Source of the DNA: Linepithema humile
Taxonomy: Eukaryota; Arthropoda; Insecta; Hymenoptera; Formicidae
DNA length: 64,000 nt
Direction of reading: 5' to 3'
Assembly (NCBI RefSeq): GCF_040581485.1
Contig: NC_090128.1
Coordinates: 43,740,931-43,804,930, forward strand
This document shows positions 40,501-53,600 of the stretch, piece after piece. The notes under the pieces were generated by a model. It did not search any database. It was not told the origin of the DNA and saw only the letters and a program-made list of their open reading frames with translations. Within the stretch, counting starts at the first letter, position 1. Each line of letters opens with the position of its first letter. A program made the position numbers and the translations under genes.

Positions 40501-43240
40501 CCTGATTGACCGAACAATCGAAAGCTCTATAGTTGCTACGGTCTATGAGGCGTGGTTTGCAGTTCTACATGTAGCCCTATACGGTATAGATCTTGATTAA
40601 CGATAAAATACGATTTTAATTATAACAATTATGAAGAGGAAATGATGCGAATAGAACTGATACGAAACGGAGAAACATCCCTAATATAATGGATATTTTA
40701 TTGATATCTCAAAGCATTACACTTTTTGATGATTTATATTGCGACACATTTATGCTCGTTGTGCAAGTTTCTCTAATTTTCTTTTTCTTTGCATGTACTA
40801 CTACTTTTTAATGTTTATTGTGGAGTAATCATCTAAAAACTAACTGGTAGAAACGCGTGGCATACATATAATTACGTAACAAATGAGTGATTTAAAGATG
40901 CAATATTTACACGCAAATCATGTTTTAACTTTGAACGGGTCGCTTATTCAAGGTACGATTAGATTTTATATACACTCCCTTCTCTATATAATCTATTTTC
41001 TATGTATGAATCGATTCAGGGAAAAAAGATTGCTCAGTGACATCGCTTTGCGCTGCTGGGGAAGAATGTAAAATAACGCTGGTGTTGAGATCAGTTTATG
41101 TGTTTTATATTTGTACACACGTTTTCTATAGTAAAAAACGAGATCGTGAGACTGTAATCGTGATTTGTAAAAGCATTATTATATCGGAGAGTTCCGTTCA
41201 CGTTATACATTTAAAATACGTGTCGATTATGGTCTGTGAAAAATTCAATGTTGTGGCTTGCTTTCTAACAGCAAAAATCCGTAATAGGAGCAGCTACTGT
41301 ATCGCAATGTGTACACGAATTTCTCACATAACTGCATAGTCGGTCATTCACGAATGACATACTGCGACCTATGACACACCAAGGCACTTTTAAACAAAAA
41401 CGCAATTGTGAAAGTACCATTCACGCTAACGATACGAACATTAAGGAAATAAGCCTTATTATTTTTATTTTATCCAAATTGACAGTTTTAATCAACTGCA
41501 CGTTAGCAGATGCTGTAAGCACTGTATACAGATTTGGTGTAGCTGAAAAATCAAATTCACGAGCGATAAGATTGCATCTATCGTATTCGAGAATCATCGT
41601 TCTATATTTAAATCGAAATAACAATCCGATATCGAAGGTATTTTCAATTAACAATTTTCACCGACATCCGAGGTTATTTAAGAGCGAAGTCGCTTGTAGG
41701 ATAAATTTAGCAAATCTACAAAAACAAAGTTCTTGCCTATTCGCTCATGTTTTTTAAATTTACATGACTCGAAAATCAGAATTCTTTATATACAAAGTGT
41801 ACAAGTTACAAGCGTATATCCTGATTTATATAAGAAATGTACATATATAACATGCATACAGCATATTCCCCATTTGTCAAATGTTTGTAGTGCTCTTAAT
41901 GATGGACGAGATGACGAGAAATTTTTAGAAACAACATTTAAAAATTGTACATTGTCAATCTTGTGTTCTACATTTGCGGAAAAAACTTGCTGAACTGTGT
42001 ATTTCTTAAGGTATACTATTCATAATCATTATCACCACTTTTAATTATAAGACGATGTTATTCTTATCACAACATACATTTGTTTATGAGTAGTAACAAG
42101 AATTTTTCCAATAAACATGATCAGCATTTTTTCTTCAGACTAATGTATTTTACAGTTTTATACGAAAAGAACTTTTTCACTATATAGCATTGACAAAGGG
42201 GGATTGTATTCGCCTATCTTTATCTAAGTAAATCAGAAGTTGCACGATTCAAGCTATTCTAAGTAAATGTCGAGCAAATAATTCCAGTGTATTATTTATG
42301 GTTAAATCTAATTTGTTGGCTTTATGCAGTTTTAACATATTTGCTTATATGAGTGAAACTGTATATTTAATATGTATTTATCCCGCTGTTCGCCAGAAGA
42401 TATGAAGTTAAAATGTATGAGATATGGACGGTAACACGTAAAAATTTAATTATGCGATAATTATTTTCAATAATTTGGAAATAAAAATGATTGTATTAGC
42501 CATTGTGCCTGTTGAATATAGCATGGTGTATATCTTAGCATCCCGTATTTTTCTTTTTAGTTTTATTTATGTAACTATATCTTTTTTACTTGTTCTATTT
42601 ACATATAAATCGAATATATAAATCGAAATCATGATGTATACATAGCTTCATATCTGTGCGGACAGTGGAGTATTTTTGTTTAGCTTTTAGAGCTGATGTA
42701 ATTGCAGGAAAATTTAAAGAACATTTATAAATAAATATTATATATTTTAGTAGATTATACGATATACTTATTAATATTATACAAATAAATATAAAAATTT
42801 TTAAGTTTTCTCAAATTAAATATATTTGAAATTATTATATTTTTCTTTTTCCGAATAAAATTTGTATATAAGAATTTGATTAGATTAGTTGCAATCTATA
42901 CATCTAAACAATTGAAACTAATCTAAAAAAATGGAAAAGGAATATTACAATAATCTCATTAATTCTTTAATAAAAAATGTTATTTATTTTCACATAAATA
43001 CCTTTTCAGGGTGTTTTTTTTATTCTAAGCTTAACATAAGTAATGAAACTAGTTATTGCAAGATTTAATTTATAAAAATATTAAAAAATATGTAAAAAGA
43101 TACACATATACCTATTACTTATTTCCATAGAATATTACATAGAACAACTTTCTATTTGTTAAATTATGCTTAAAATAAAAATAATATAAATTTTTTCTAC
43201 ACGATGATATCTAATAGTTTATATTTTAATTTAATGTAAT
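40501..43240. other. Spacer between convergent epsin and protein C10 genes (long 3' UTR likely)
   Basis: AT-rich with open frames of up to 128 codons (41371-41757) that have no family resemblance and lie where a long epsin 3' UTR would be expected. On the minus strand, AATAAA words at 42983-42988 and 43019-43024 are suitable poly(A) signals for the C10 gene. Confidence 0.5.
42983..43024 (-). terminator. Candidate poly(A) signals of the protein C10 gene
   Basis: Two AATAAA words on the minus strand lie about 220 and 255 bp beyond the C10 stop codon. Confidence 0.45.
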
Positions 43241-43763
43241 TTAAAGGGATGCTTCAGTTGAAGAATTTATCGTAACTGATGGGAGAAAATACGAACGAAC
43301 CTGACTATATAATTGCGCTACTTCAGCATCTTCTCTCTCTAAAGCTCTAATGAGCTGTGCAAATTGTATGGTACCTGTTTTTCACATATACAACAATTAA
43401 TATTTATTTTACTTCTTTAATACATTCCCAATTACCTTCTCTTCCTTCTGGAAATCCATAATTCTTTATGACATCCATTTGAATTTGTGTTACCAATGGA
43501 AATACAAACTGCATCATTTTCAACATTTCATTGCCAGAATTTTCTTTCGCCTCAGCGAGTTTTTGCAAGTTTTCTGGTGTGCTCAATGCTGTCAGAACAT
43601 CTGTCAATATAGCTGAAAGAAGGAAAGAATGTTTACATATTCATCTAAACTATTGACAATAATGCATTACTTTCAACTGTAAAAATATGTGAATTAAAAA
43701 GATCTCTTTTAAATTCTATTTACCCTTTGCAGTTTCTATTGTAAAACCAGGAACGCTTGCCAT
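43241..43763 (-). CDS. C12orf57: Protein C10 homologue (C12orf57 family)
   Basis: Exons are 43763-43724, 43612-43436 and 43374-43241, giving 116 residues (human 126). The family is a small conserved helical protein; human variants cause Temtamy syndrome, and the molecular role is not settled. Matching blocks are TAKAILTDVLTALSTPEN, AKENSGNEMLKMMQFVFP, QIQMDVIKNYGF, EGTIQFAQLIRALE and SYFLPSVTI, which follow the human order and spacing. Both introns are phase 1 with good splice sites. The gene is head to head with the NUDCD3 homologue, 630 bp apart. Confidence 0.93.
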
Positions 43764-44393
43764 AATGTACTATTAACTACAAGAAAAATTGTGCTTCAGC
43801 AATTTTTTGTTGTCACTTAACCTAAATCATTAATATTAATCGTCGTCCAAAATAGTCTACTGCTCACCATAGTATTGGAGGACGCGCAGTGGCCAGAAAA
43901 CGCCTAATCGCGTCCTTGAATTTTTATTTCTCTTCTAGGGTTTTTAAGTGAAGGAGCAGCTAAAGCGCCATCATATGATATAATTCGCAAACTCAAACCA
44001 TTTTAGTCAAGACTCAAACCATTTGGCATCTTGATGTTGTCCTTCAAACTACAACTTGCCACAGTTCACTGACAGTTCACTACGGTCTATAAAATTTTGT
44101 TTATATTTTTTATGTGGCTGCTTTTTTCTAACTTGTTAGAAAATTTTGTTTAGAGTTTCTTTTATGTTGTCACCTTTTAATTTTGCATTTTAATGTTGTG
44201 AAGCATCTTGCTTTTATAAAACAAACAAGATTTTATATAGGTTATTCAGAGAAGTTTGAAAAGCTTAAAGTAATTTTATAAACACAAGAGTGTTTTATTA
44301 TTTATTATTTTTATATATTTGACTCGTTTTTTTACATTATCAACCAAATTACTCAGTTCATTAAGAACTTTATAGATTGTTTTCTGTTTAAAG
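43764..44393. promoter_or_regulatory. Divergent promoter region of the C10 and NudC-domain genes
   Basis: The two start codons lie 630 bp apart on opposite strands, the usual form of a bidirectional promoter. A short direct repeat (ACTCAAACCATTT) occurs at about 43991 and 44011. No clear TATA box was chosen. Confidence 0.55.
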
Positions 44394-45638
44394 ATGGAAA
44401 TGATGGACTCCCCCCATGATCAAACATTTTTACATATACTTCGTGAGGAAAAGAACATCAGTAATTTCTTGGATGCCTTTTTTGGATTTTTATACAGGTG
44501 GTAAGTATGTAATTTATAATATCAATATTTTTTATGTACAAATATCACTCAAAATTATTATTACATTATGATATCTTGCAATGTCAGCACAGATTTTTAT
44601 ATTGAATCAAACTCAGAACAAAAATTAGGCTTCCCACCTGGAATAGCAGAGAAACTTTTAATGAATAGTATGCACAAATGGAAACACAATGCCCCGGCTA
44701 TACAAAAGACAACTACAAGTGACAAGACGATCAGCAACAATAGCAATGTATCACAACCAAATGAATTAAGTTCGATACAAAGTGAAGACTACAGACATAT
44801 TCCACCAGTTGTGCAAGAAATTGAGATTGATTCATGTAGCAAGTTGGATAACATTAATCCACTTTCCATACAATCATTTGAGACAGATCATATATCAGAT
44901 AGTTACAATGGAGCTGTAAGAGAGAATTATGTTTGGACCCAGACACTTAATGATTTGGATGTACTGATAAAAATACCAGAGTACATAAAAACATCCAAAA
45001 ACATTAAAGTCAACATAAGCTTAGATGAAATCAAAATTGATGTTAAGACCTTTAATTCTCTAGAAGATTCTAAATGGGACAATATCTTCAGTGGCAAGCT
45101 TAGTTTTAAAATTCGAAAAGATGAATCTATATGGAGTCTTGTAGCTGGAAAACACATCAATGTGCGTTTATTATAGATAAAGTTATAGATAAGATCTTGG
45201 ATTTAACTTTCTAAACTACATCTACATATATAACTTATTTATTTTACAGATTCATCTTGAAAAAGTAATTGAAAGATGGTGGGAAGCCTTAATAGTAGAT
45301 GAACCAAAAATTGATTTAAGCAAAATTGACTGTTCCAAACATTTTGATGATATGGCGTCGGATGAACAAATGAAAGTACAAGAATTAATGTGGAACCATC
45401 AACAGAAACTCTTAGACAAACCAACGTCTGAACAAATTGTAATTGTTTATATCTTATATTCTATATTCTATATTCTATATTTCCTTCAAAAACTGAATTT
45501 GCACCTTAATTGTTCAATAATTTGAAAATGCTATCTCATTTACAGAAAATGGAGACTATTTTGAAACAGGCATGGAATGCAAAAGGATCACCTTTCTTCG
45601 GTACACCTTATGATCCTTCCGTTTTGAAATACAACTAA
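44394..45638 (+). CDS. NUDCD3: NudC domain-containing protein 3 homologue
   Basis: Exons are 44394-44500, 44588-45161, 45250-45438 and 45546-45638, giving 320 residues (human 361). NudC-like proteins are Hsp90 co-chaperones; NUDCD3 stabilises dynein intermediate chain. The N-terminal part (FLHILREEKNISNFLDAFF, FLYRCTDFY, GIAEKLL) matches the family's N-terminal dimer segment. A Ser/Asn/Gln-rich linker follows, then the CS domain at about 148-240: YVWTQTLNDLDVLIKIP, KNIKVNISLDEIKI, FSGKLSFKIRKDESIWSL, and EKVIERWWEALI with the paired Trp. The C-terminal tail ends near WNAKGSPFFGTPYDPS. AATAAA at 45761 is a likely poly(A) signal. Confidence 0.93.
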
Positions 45639-45760
45639 CAAACTTAACTTCTCAAAAAACTTGTATTAACATTTTAAATAATCAAATTCTTCAAGATTTG
45701 TATCATATATGTTGAAAATCAAATTATATTGTAAATATAATATACATTTTTATATTTATG

Positions 45761-45766
45761 AATAAA
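45761..45766 (+). terminator. Candidate poly(A) signal of the NudC-domain gene
   Basis: AATAAA lies 123 bp after the stop codon. Confidence 0.6.
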
Positions 45767-45869
45767 ATTTATAAATAATTTTACATGTATTGCTTATATG
45801 TGTATAATTTTATTATAGAAATTTCTGTATTTTTATGTTATTGTTTTTCTTATTTATAATTTAATTATT

Positions 45870-46050
45870 AATTCTTATGCTTTAGAATCTTATATCATTT
45901 AGCAGGCTTAGAATTTTACTGTAATGCATTAAAATTTGATATCTTAGAATTCTAGATTATTTCTTTGTTAAAAAGTATAACATTGCAATAAAGAAAATAT
46001 ACATTCTAAATTGCTGGATCTACCAATTTTTATAATATATAAGATTTCAG
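45870..46050. repeat. AT-rich inverted repeat (MITE-like), copy 2
   Basis: It contains TGCTTTAGAATCTTATATCA, AGCAGGCTTAGAATTTTACT and GATATCTTAGAATTCTAGAT, close to copy 1 at 20866-21062. Its right half (ACATTCTAAATTGCTGGATC, then TATAAGATTTCAG) runs in reverse against the left. It is more diverged than copy 1. Confidence 0.65.
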
Positions 46051-47664
46051 TATCTAATTCTATCTTACAAGTATCATTATTAGAATACTTATTTGATTAT
46101 GATCAAATTAATATCAAATACTTAATTAAATTTTATTTTATTTTCCAAAAATTGAGATTCTTTCAAGATTTAGTATCTACAATATTTTGAAAACTTAAAA
46201 AAATTACAAAATTATTCTTATTTTAAAGTCCATCGTATTACATTAATAAAATATACGCTTTTTTCGCATTATAACTTCATAATTATATTTTTCTATATAA
46301 TTATCATATTAAACATTGATATATTTCCTTTTCAGAAATAAGTAGCATCTACAAAAGTAAAGAATTGTATATTGGGATCTTGACAGTACTCTGTGAAATC
46401 ATGAACAATCCGAAAGTTCATAGAATGCGAAGAATCCTACGCTTTTCCCCGGCGTTTACGCTGACTTTATCTCACAGCGGTGGGGGGATTGCTATAGGGA
46501 CAAGGCAGGAGCGGTTTTGTAGACAGCAGGTACACAGCCTCGAAGAAACTGTTCTCATTTCGTAGAACATTTATGACTTTCCTAAGCTTTTACCTTGATT
46601 GCGTCTGAACGAGTTTTCACGAATGCAGTAGCGACAAATGTCGACCTGTAAACATATGTTTTCATATCGATATAAAATTTACATTTGTCCGACAACTATT
46701 ATTATCAAGACTGTAGTCGTACACGTTGATGGAAATATTTTATCATCTTATAAAAAAATGTTGATATTGTGCTATTCTTAATGAGTCGTGAATAAACGTA
46801 AAATATGCTGCTGACAGAACTTAAAGAATATAATTTCGGAGAATTCAATTTTCGATATTGCAGATACAGAAAAATGCAATGAGTAAAGATTCTCTTTTGC
46901 TGTGGCATGAAAATTTGATTAATTGTGTCTGGTTTCAGTGTCGCTGGATAACACATTTTCCCAATTTTACATCGGCATTATCGCGAGGAGTCGTAACGCG
47001 CTCGCGTGCGGGCTAAATAGCGCGGCGGTTTTCAACGACTTTAGGAATTCTTACGAGGAATTATTGAGTCTCCCGAAAAATCACCGCACCCCAAGCTGCA
47101 TCCTCGCTGCCAGATGCACACAATGAGCACCGCTGCGAGTAAAACACAGGTAATATACCTGCTCGAGGCTACGAGTCCATCCCCACCTGGAGTCCGGTTC
47201 TCTCTCCTTGCTCTCTCGAGCTGGCTTTCCTTCGAGGTGAATCGGGAGTCGAGCCATTAGTGCCGTTGCTGTTTGCGAGAGGAATGGTGTTGTGATGTGC
47301 ATCGCGGTGAAGCGCGCATCCTGAAGGACGACAAGTGCGCGGCTAATCGTCGCATGTGTGTGTGTGTATACATATATACATACATACATACATAAATCCG
47401 GAGATTTCGTCAACCGACCCTCTTCATCCCGTTGCTCCCGCGGGATCGAGAGCGGCGCGTCTGTTGTGTTCTCCAAAAATCCGTCCAAGTCGCGGTCCAG
47501 CTCTCCTCTTTAAAAACGCAGCACGCTTCGCAGCTTTTCCTACCGGTCGGTAATCGCGACCACGTAGTCATCGCGGCAAGTGTGAGGTGAAGCTAACGGC
47601 AAACCGAGACGGACGGGAGAGACAAGCCGAGGACACTTGACGACACCAGCGATAAAATACCAAG
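46051..47664 (+). promoter_or_regulatory. Upstream region and 5' UTR of the claudin-like gene
   Basis: AT-rich to about 46950, then CpG-rich from there to the start codon at 47665, which suggests the promoter and first exon. A TG and TACA microsatellite lies at about 47354-47393. Open frames in the CpG-rich part have no family resemblance. Confidence 0.45.
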
Positions 47665-50600
47665 ATGCCGTGCTCCGCGGTGACGCTGTCCCTTGCCACC
47701 ATAACCGGTATTATCGCCACTGCCCTCTTGGCGATCGCCTTTTCCACAGACAACTGGCTCTATACCGAGGTCAAGCGTGCCCAGATCCAGGTTCGTACAT
47801 CTCATACTAAAAAGGATATACGTCGCTTCTATCCAAGCCGACATCGCGCTTCATGCTTCGCGAAGAAAATGCAGCACGAAGGTTGACGATTATAAAGAAC
47901 CGTGTGCACGATGCGAATGTGGAGTAGATCTCCTTGTTCTTATTTGCAAGAGAAGATGCTCTCCGAAAGTTGTCGATAAAGATGATAGATTCGCTGTGTT
48001 CGGAGTTTACATGTCTATTTCGATAAGAGTCGATCTTGAATATTAAACTTTTGCTCAAATTTTAATTCGCTCTAAAAGACGCTTCTTGCGTTAAAAAAAG
48101 AAGATACAAAATCAATTAAACATCAATTAATTTTAACTAATATTTGTGGAATAGTTTTAAAAAAATTAATTGTAGCACGTGGTTTTAAAATATCTAAAAA
48201 GGTTAGAAATTGTATAAATTGTGAAACGTGGAATGATATGAAATTTCATTATAAACTTCATGGTGTTCTACATATTTCGTCGTGGGACATCATCAGTATC
48301 GTTATTAAAGTTAACTCGATTTAGCCGCAAATGTGCTCTTATTACTCCCAGCATAATCCTTATTAAAATTTTGATTACACTGCTGTTGCACACACAAATA
48401 ATCGGCTTATGACAGCTTCGATCATTTATGAAAATGAACAGTTTCCCGTCCAAAGTTAGATCACATCCGGATCTCTTTATTCCTGAAGGCCAAACTTGTC
48501 ATCAGTTACCGTGCTTGTGAATAAAATTTTTTCTATTTTTTTCTACGTTATTGTTCCTTCAAAATGCGAGTAATTCATAAAAAAATTTAGCAGTGTATCT
48601 ATAAAAAATTTTATTTAACGAAGAGATTATGTAATATATTTGAGATTCTAATAAAAGATTATGTAATATATTAAAGAGATTTCACAAAAAAATGCGTATC
48701 TTCTTAAGGAGAGAGAGATAGGAAGTAGAATTCCTCATGACTTCCGTCGACCTTGCCGTGGATGAATGTACGGGTCGAAGGTCAAGTTTATATCCTTTAG
48801 AGTTATTGAAAGTCGGGATGTTTGAATCTGCAAATATCAGCACCTGAAAAGCACACCAACAAATATTAGTGAGAAATATTTCATTGAAATTATTTTTATT
48901 CTTAAGAGTTTGTGAGATTCTTAAACGTTTGCGCCCATATAAGACTTAAAATTACTAATTTACAGATTTTTTGTAGATTCTTGTTTTTTAATTTAAGATT
49001 TACAGTGGATCAAGAAATTATTTAACATTTTCTCTTTAATAAATCAAAGAATTTGAGGCATGACTTGTACAGATACATTTGGACGCATATAAAATATTCC
49101 AATATAAATTCTTTATCAGGTAATAATAAATCCTTTAAATAAATTTGAAAATAAGAAGATTTATATAGGTATATTTTTTATACATATATATAAATATATT
49201 ATTAATACCACTGCATTAAAGTTTTTAAATCACAAATAATAGAAAATAAAAAATTTTTTTCTACTAAATTTTAAGAAATCTTAAATAAATAAAGAGCTGT
49301 ATTCTTTCTTTAATTTAAGTAAACTTTAAGAATTCTTTCATTTCGTTTAACTTTGATAAATAAAAATGTATCTCTTTCATTTCCACCATTAACGATTGAT
49401 CCAAAGTAGAACATTCTACATAATCTTTTATTTAATTGTCAATATGTGAAAAAACCCATCACTTATGCATCTCGTGTTTAACGAAAAACGTTATTCTAGA
49501 GCAGATAAATCTATTTATGATTGTATCAAATTATCTCGACGTTAGTGGAATCTATTTTCACAAGATATTCTCTTCCCTTTTCCGCTTTTCTCTTTCTCTC
49601 GACTGGTGAGACGACTCTCCTCTCCTCTTGCTTCTGTCTCAATCTCTCGCCATCTCGTCCCAAGCCTTCAGAACGATCGACATTCCGAACCGCGCCCATT
49701 CCCAGCGCATTGACTCAACGAGTTTTATATTTAGTTATCCATGCGCCGATCGTATGTCTTTTTGTACGAATCTTAGATAAATTTTGTTTGCTTGCAAAAT
49801 TCACACTGGCTTTAAAATAAGAACCATATAAATAAACAACGTGATAAAAATATGTTCACATTTTATCCTTGCAAAATATTTTTTACAGTATAAAATAATT
49901 TTTTTATAAAGAATTTTTTTTATTCATTTAGCATTTTGTCGAAAATTTATATAGATTTTTAGTCTTTACAGAGCTTGTCTTTGGTGGTTTCATCCTGATT
50001 AAAATTTTAATTTTCGGCTTTACAGAGCTTGTCCTTGATAGTTTCATCCTGATCACAATTTTAAGTTTTCGGTATTTTTAAATTTAACTTTAGTTACGTT
50101 TTTATTCTAAATTTACACATTAACATTCTTTTAACACTTTCGCATGGATCAGTCAGTCCATATGGTTTAGAATCGGCGTATGGAGACCCACTAATCTACT
50201 TTAGCAGCCGCATCCGAAAGAATCTTGCGCCATAATTCCGTCGCATGACGTATTACGCTCTGTTATTTTCGCGGCTCGTTTGCTCGTACCTTGACGGACG
50301 CGCACGCATTGCAAGAAAAATACGCAATTCCGCGACTCCTCGCTCAGGTAGCGAGAAGGCGTCGGGAAAATCGCGCGTACAGTTATGTCGCTTGCACCGC
50401 ACCGCGGCGAGTAGGCGCGAGTGAATGCTCGTGCGAATACCTGCGCGCAACAGAACGCAAGGTGATAATTCCACGGGCGGACGGCGAGTTACGACGTGAC
50501 CTCGGCGAACATGTAAATAACCGCCGATTAACAGAAAGACCGCGTAAATCCCCGACATTAACGAATCTTCCATCAATGAAGACAACCGATGATTTTTAAA

Positions 50601-53600
50601 TCAAGTCGACTTAAAGATAGCAATTGCAAAAAACGTTTCGACGAGAAAAATACAGGATTTATATTTTTAACATGTTTTACTGGTTTCACTGTCCTGTTTC
50701 CATGGAAGCTAAATTTTAGACATTACCTTTCAAGAATGTTGTATTAAGGAGAAACTTAATTAGTATTTTTGTTTAATATATTTATAGGTAAAAATAAAAA
50801 ATTAGAAAACAAATAACTAATAGAATCAATACTCTCTAATTTTTTAATGAGTCGTTTCTTCGAGATACTATAAATAAAAAACTAATTTAAAAAATATTCC
50901 ATGTTGCGTAATTACGACCAATTAAAAAGTATGCGAGGGTTTAGATATATCTTTTTAATCTTGTGTTTATGAAACATTAAGTTTTATTTAGTTTCTTGCG
51001 TCTTACCAAATCCACGGCGTACAATAATTTTCTTCTCGCCGTTCCTGCTTTAATAATAAATTACTCATAATGAATTCTCATACACGCTTACGCGATACGC
51101 GTATAATCCTTGCAGCAGAATGGCTCGTTCGCGTTGCACAGGCTGATTACATTGTTGCGCGTATCCTTATTTATTCACCGGCATAAAGGCGCCTGTTTAG
51201 CACTTATCCTACGTGTGGTGCACAGTAGCGAATTACGTAGCGCAATATTATATTCATCAAATATAGTCGCACCGTACTTTCATTCGAGAACCAGTGACGT
51301 GGCGGACTGAGCGCGTGAGGAAAGGAATGCGCGCGGTTAAATCTGCTTTAATCTTCTTTGGAGCGTTACACGGAAACAACATAAAGAGTTCTTGCAAATG
51401 TATGCATATGTGCACACTTTTTAATGAAGTTAAAAACATTATAAGTAACTTCCGCGGATAACATTTCAAAATGCAACATTTACGAAGTTGAAAAAAATTG
51501 TGAGATACCATATTTGTGAGAATTGTCCATTTTTCGTCACTCGATGTCTGCCCGCAAAATGTATTAATGAATTAAAAGGGTTATCGTCGAGATAGGAAAT
51601 TCTCCAAGGCCGCGCTCGCAATGCTTTTTAAAGACGCTGAATGGCGTAACGCGGTTCGTGCGCAAAACGTTCCGGAGAAACTCGAGTATTGCACGAGTAT
51701 TCTTCTTCCTGTCCTGCCCAATGCATTGACTGTCAATGGTAAATCTCGGCATGATTTTATTGCCGTGCGATAATGCAATATCCGCAACGCTATAAGTTTG
51801 CCATCTCAATGCAACATTTACAATGTGCAATGTAATTTTATTTGCGCTAATAAGTTTATTATTACATGCATATGTTCTTTCGATATCTAAGAAAACTTTG
51901 AATCTTACCTGTAGATTATAGCGCTCGAGTTTATGTAAGAAGATAAATGTGTGTAGAAAGCATAAACTTTTCAACGAATATGACATATCGATCGTGTTCA
52001 ACAGAGATAACAGTTGCGCAACTACTAAGTAATAATCAAATTTGATTAAGATATGTACTGTAGATTCTCTTTAAAGACTCTTTAAATATATTTCTAATAT
52101 GCTAAATAGCGAAATGTTTCACTTTCTCTTTACAAAAATTTCTAATGCATTAAATAATCTTGAACTTCAAACTTAAACATACGGCGAATACAAAAAATAT
52201 ATTTAAATTATATTTCTTGGTTCTAAAAATACAGTTTCCTATAATTGAAAAGATTTCTAACGATTCCTTGTTGGTCTAATTATATGGCTGATAAATAATT
52301 TATAAATGAGAAATGCTCGATTAACAACTGCGAGAACATCGGCGAATAGGTATGCAGAATTGCATTTACCGGATAATCCGTATCATTTTGCCGTTCTGAC
52401 GTGACAGATTAATGCGGAAAGTTGTTAAATGTATCTCTCGAAATGGGCTAAATTACGTCAGTTGTCATTAAAATCGAAGCGGCGCCCGCATAAACTTCCA
52501 TTATTCACGATCGATCTCTTTAATGCACGACGACAAATTATTCAGATAGAGGATTGCGCAATCGTAAGTTGTTGCACACAGTCGGAAAAACGATCGCGGC
52601 TCGTCGGCCAATGAGCTAGTCAGGAGAGAGATGAAAAAAATTCAAATGAAAGTTGCCGTACGCAACACAAGGCGGCTCATTAGCTAAAAACCTCGCTGCT
52701 CGCAAACGCGGTGAAGGGGCCTTCCCAGGTCCTTTTATACTCGAATTCGCATTCGAATCGATGAATTTATATCGGTCATCGAAAGTATCGATTTTTTTTT
52801 CAACATCGGAGACGAGAGGTCCAGTGAAAGCTGTTTCTCCGTCTATTTCCCCGCGAGCGTTCGCGAATATTTATATATATGCTCTAGCTGCTACAGTTAT
52901 CACTTGATAAATCCAATTGTAAATATATACAGCATAATAATTATTTCTTATTTTGTTATCGATAATCCCAGCTATTCCCATTGAGCCTAACCGCCGGGTT
53001 TTCCTTTCTATGTCAAAGAAATCAGCCAGGCTCGACGATGTTCCCGCGCTTGAAACGAGCAATGGCGAAATAACAATGTGAAAGCAGAATGGTGTGGCCT
53101 AGACAAAACCGGCGTTTGTCAGAGTCCTCCTTTTTCCCTTTTCTCGCGAGCGACAATTGATGATAACTCCGATATGCACTGTCGCGAGAGAACTCACGTG
53201 TTGCAGTTTCAGACAGCACCTGTTGCTCATAGAAACTTTCGCGCGAGAAACACACTTCTCGATTAAGTGCACTGACTTTACAAGAAATAAATATTTCTCG
53301 TTTCTTTCAATTTTGGTTAAAATTGCGTTACATTGCAAATATGCTAGATTAAATTTTCTTTTTCTTCTTTCTGTCATTTTAAAGTTGCAGTATTTATCAA
53401 TTGGATCGATAAATATTGATACAAATAGCATTTATATATTAATATATTTTATTATTCGCTTTATTCCATTCCAAAACTATTTAATTCACGTCGGAAAATC
53501 AAAAGCATTCTAGCGAATATGCATCATTCAGCTTGCGCGTTCTTTCAATAGAATTGCTCGGAGCGCATGGGTGTTTTCGCCAAGGTTAAATGAAGCTTGC

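Noticed and set aside
41371..41757. 128-codon open frame on the plus strand
   Set aside because: It lies in the likely epsin 3' UTR, has no family resemblance and no splice support.
47081..47488. 135-codon open frame on the minus strand
   Set aside because: It overlaps the CpG-rich 5' region of the claudin-like gene and a microsatellite (it encodes alternating Tyr, Val, Thr, His); low stop density explains it.
51564..52001. 145-codon open frame on the minus strand
   Set aside because: Intronic, with no recognised domain or splice structure.
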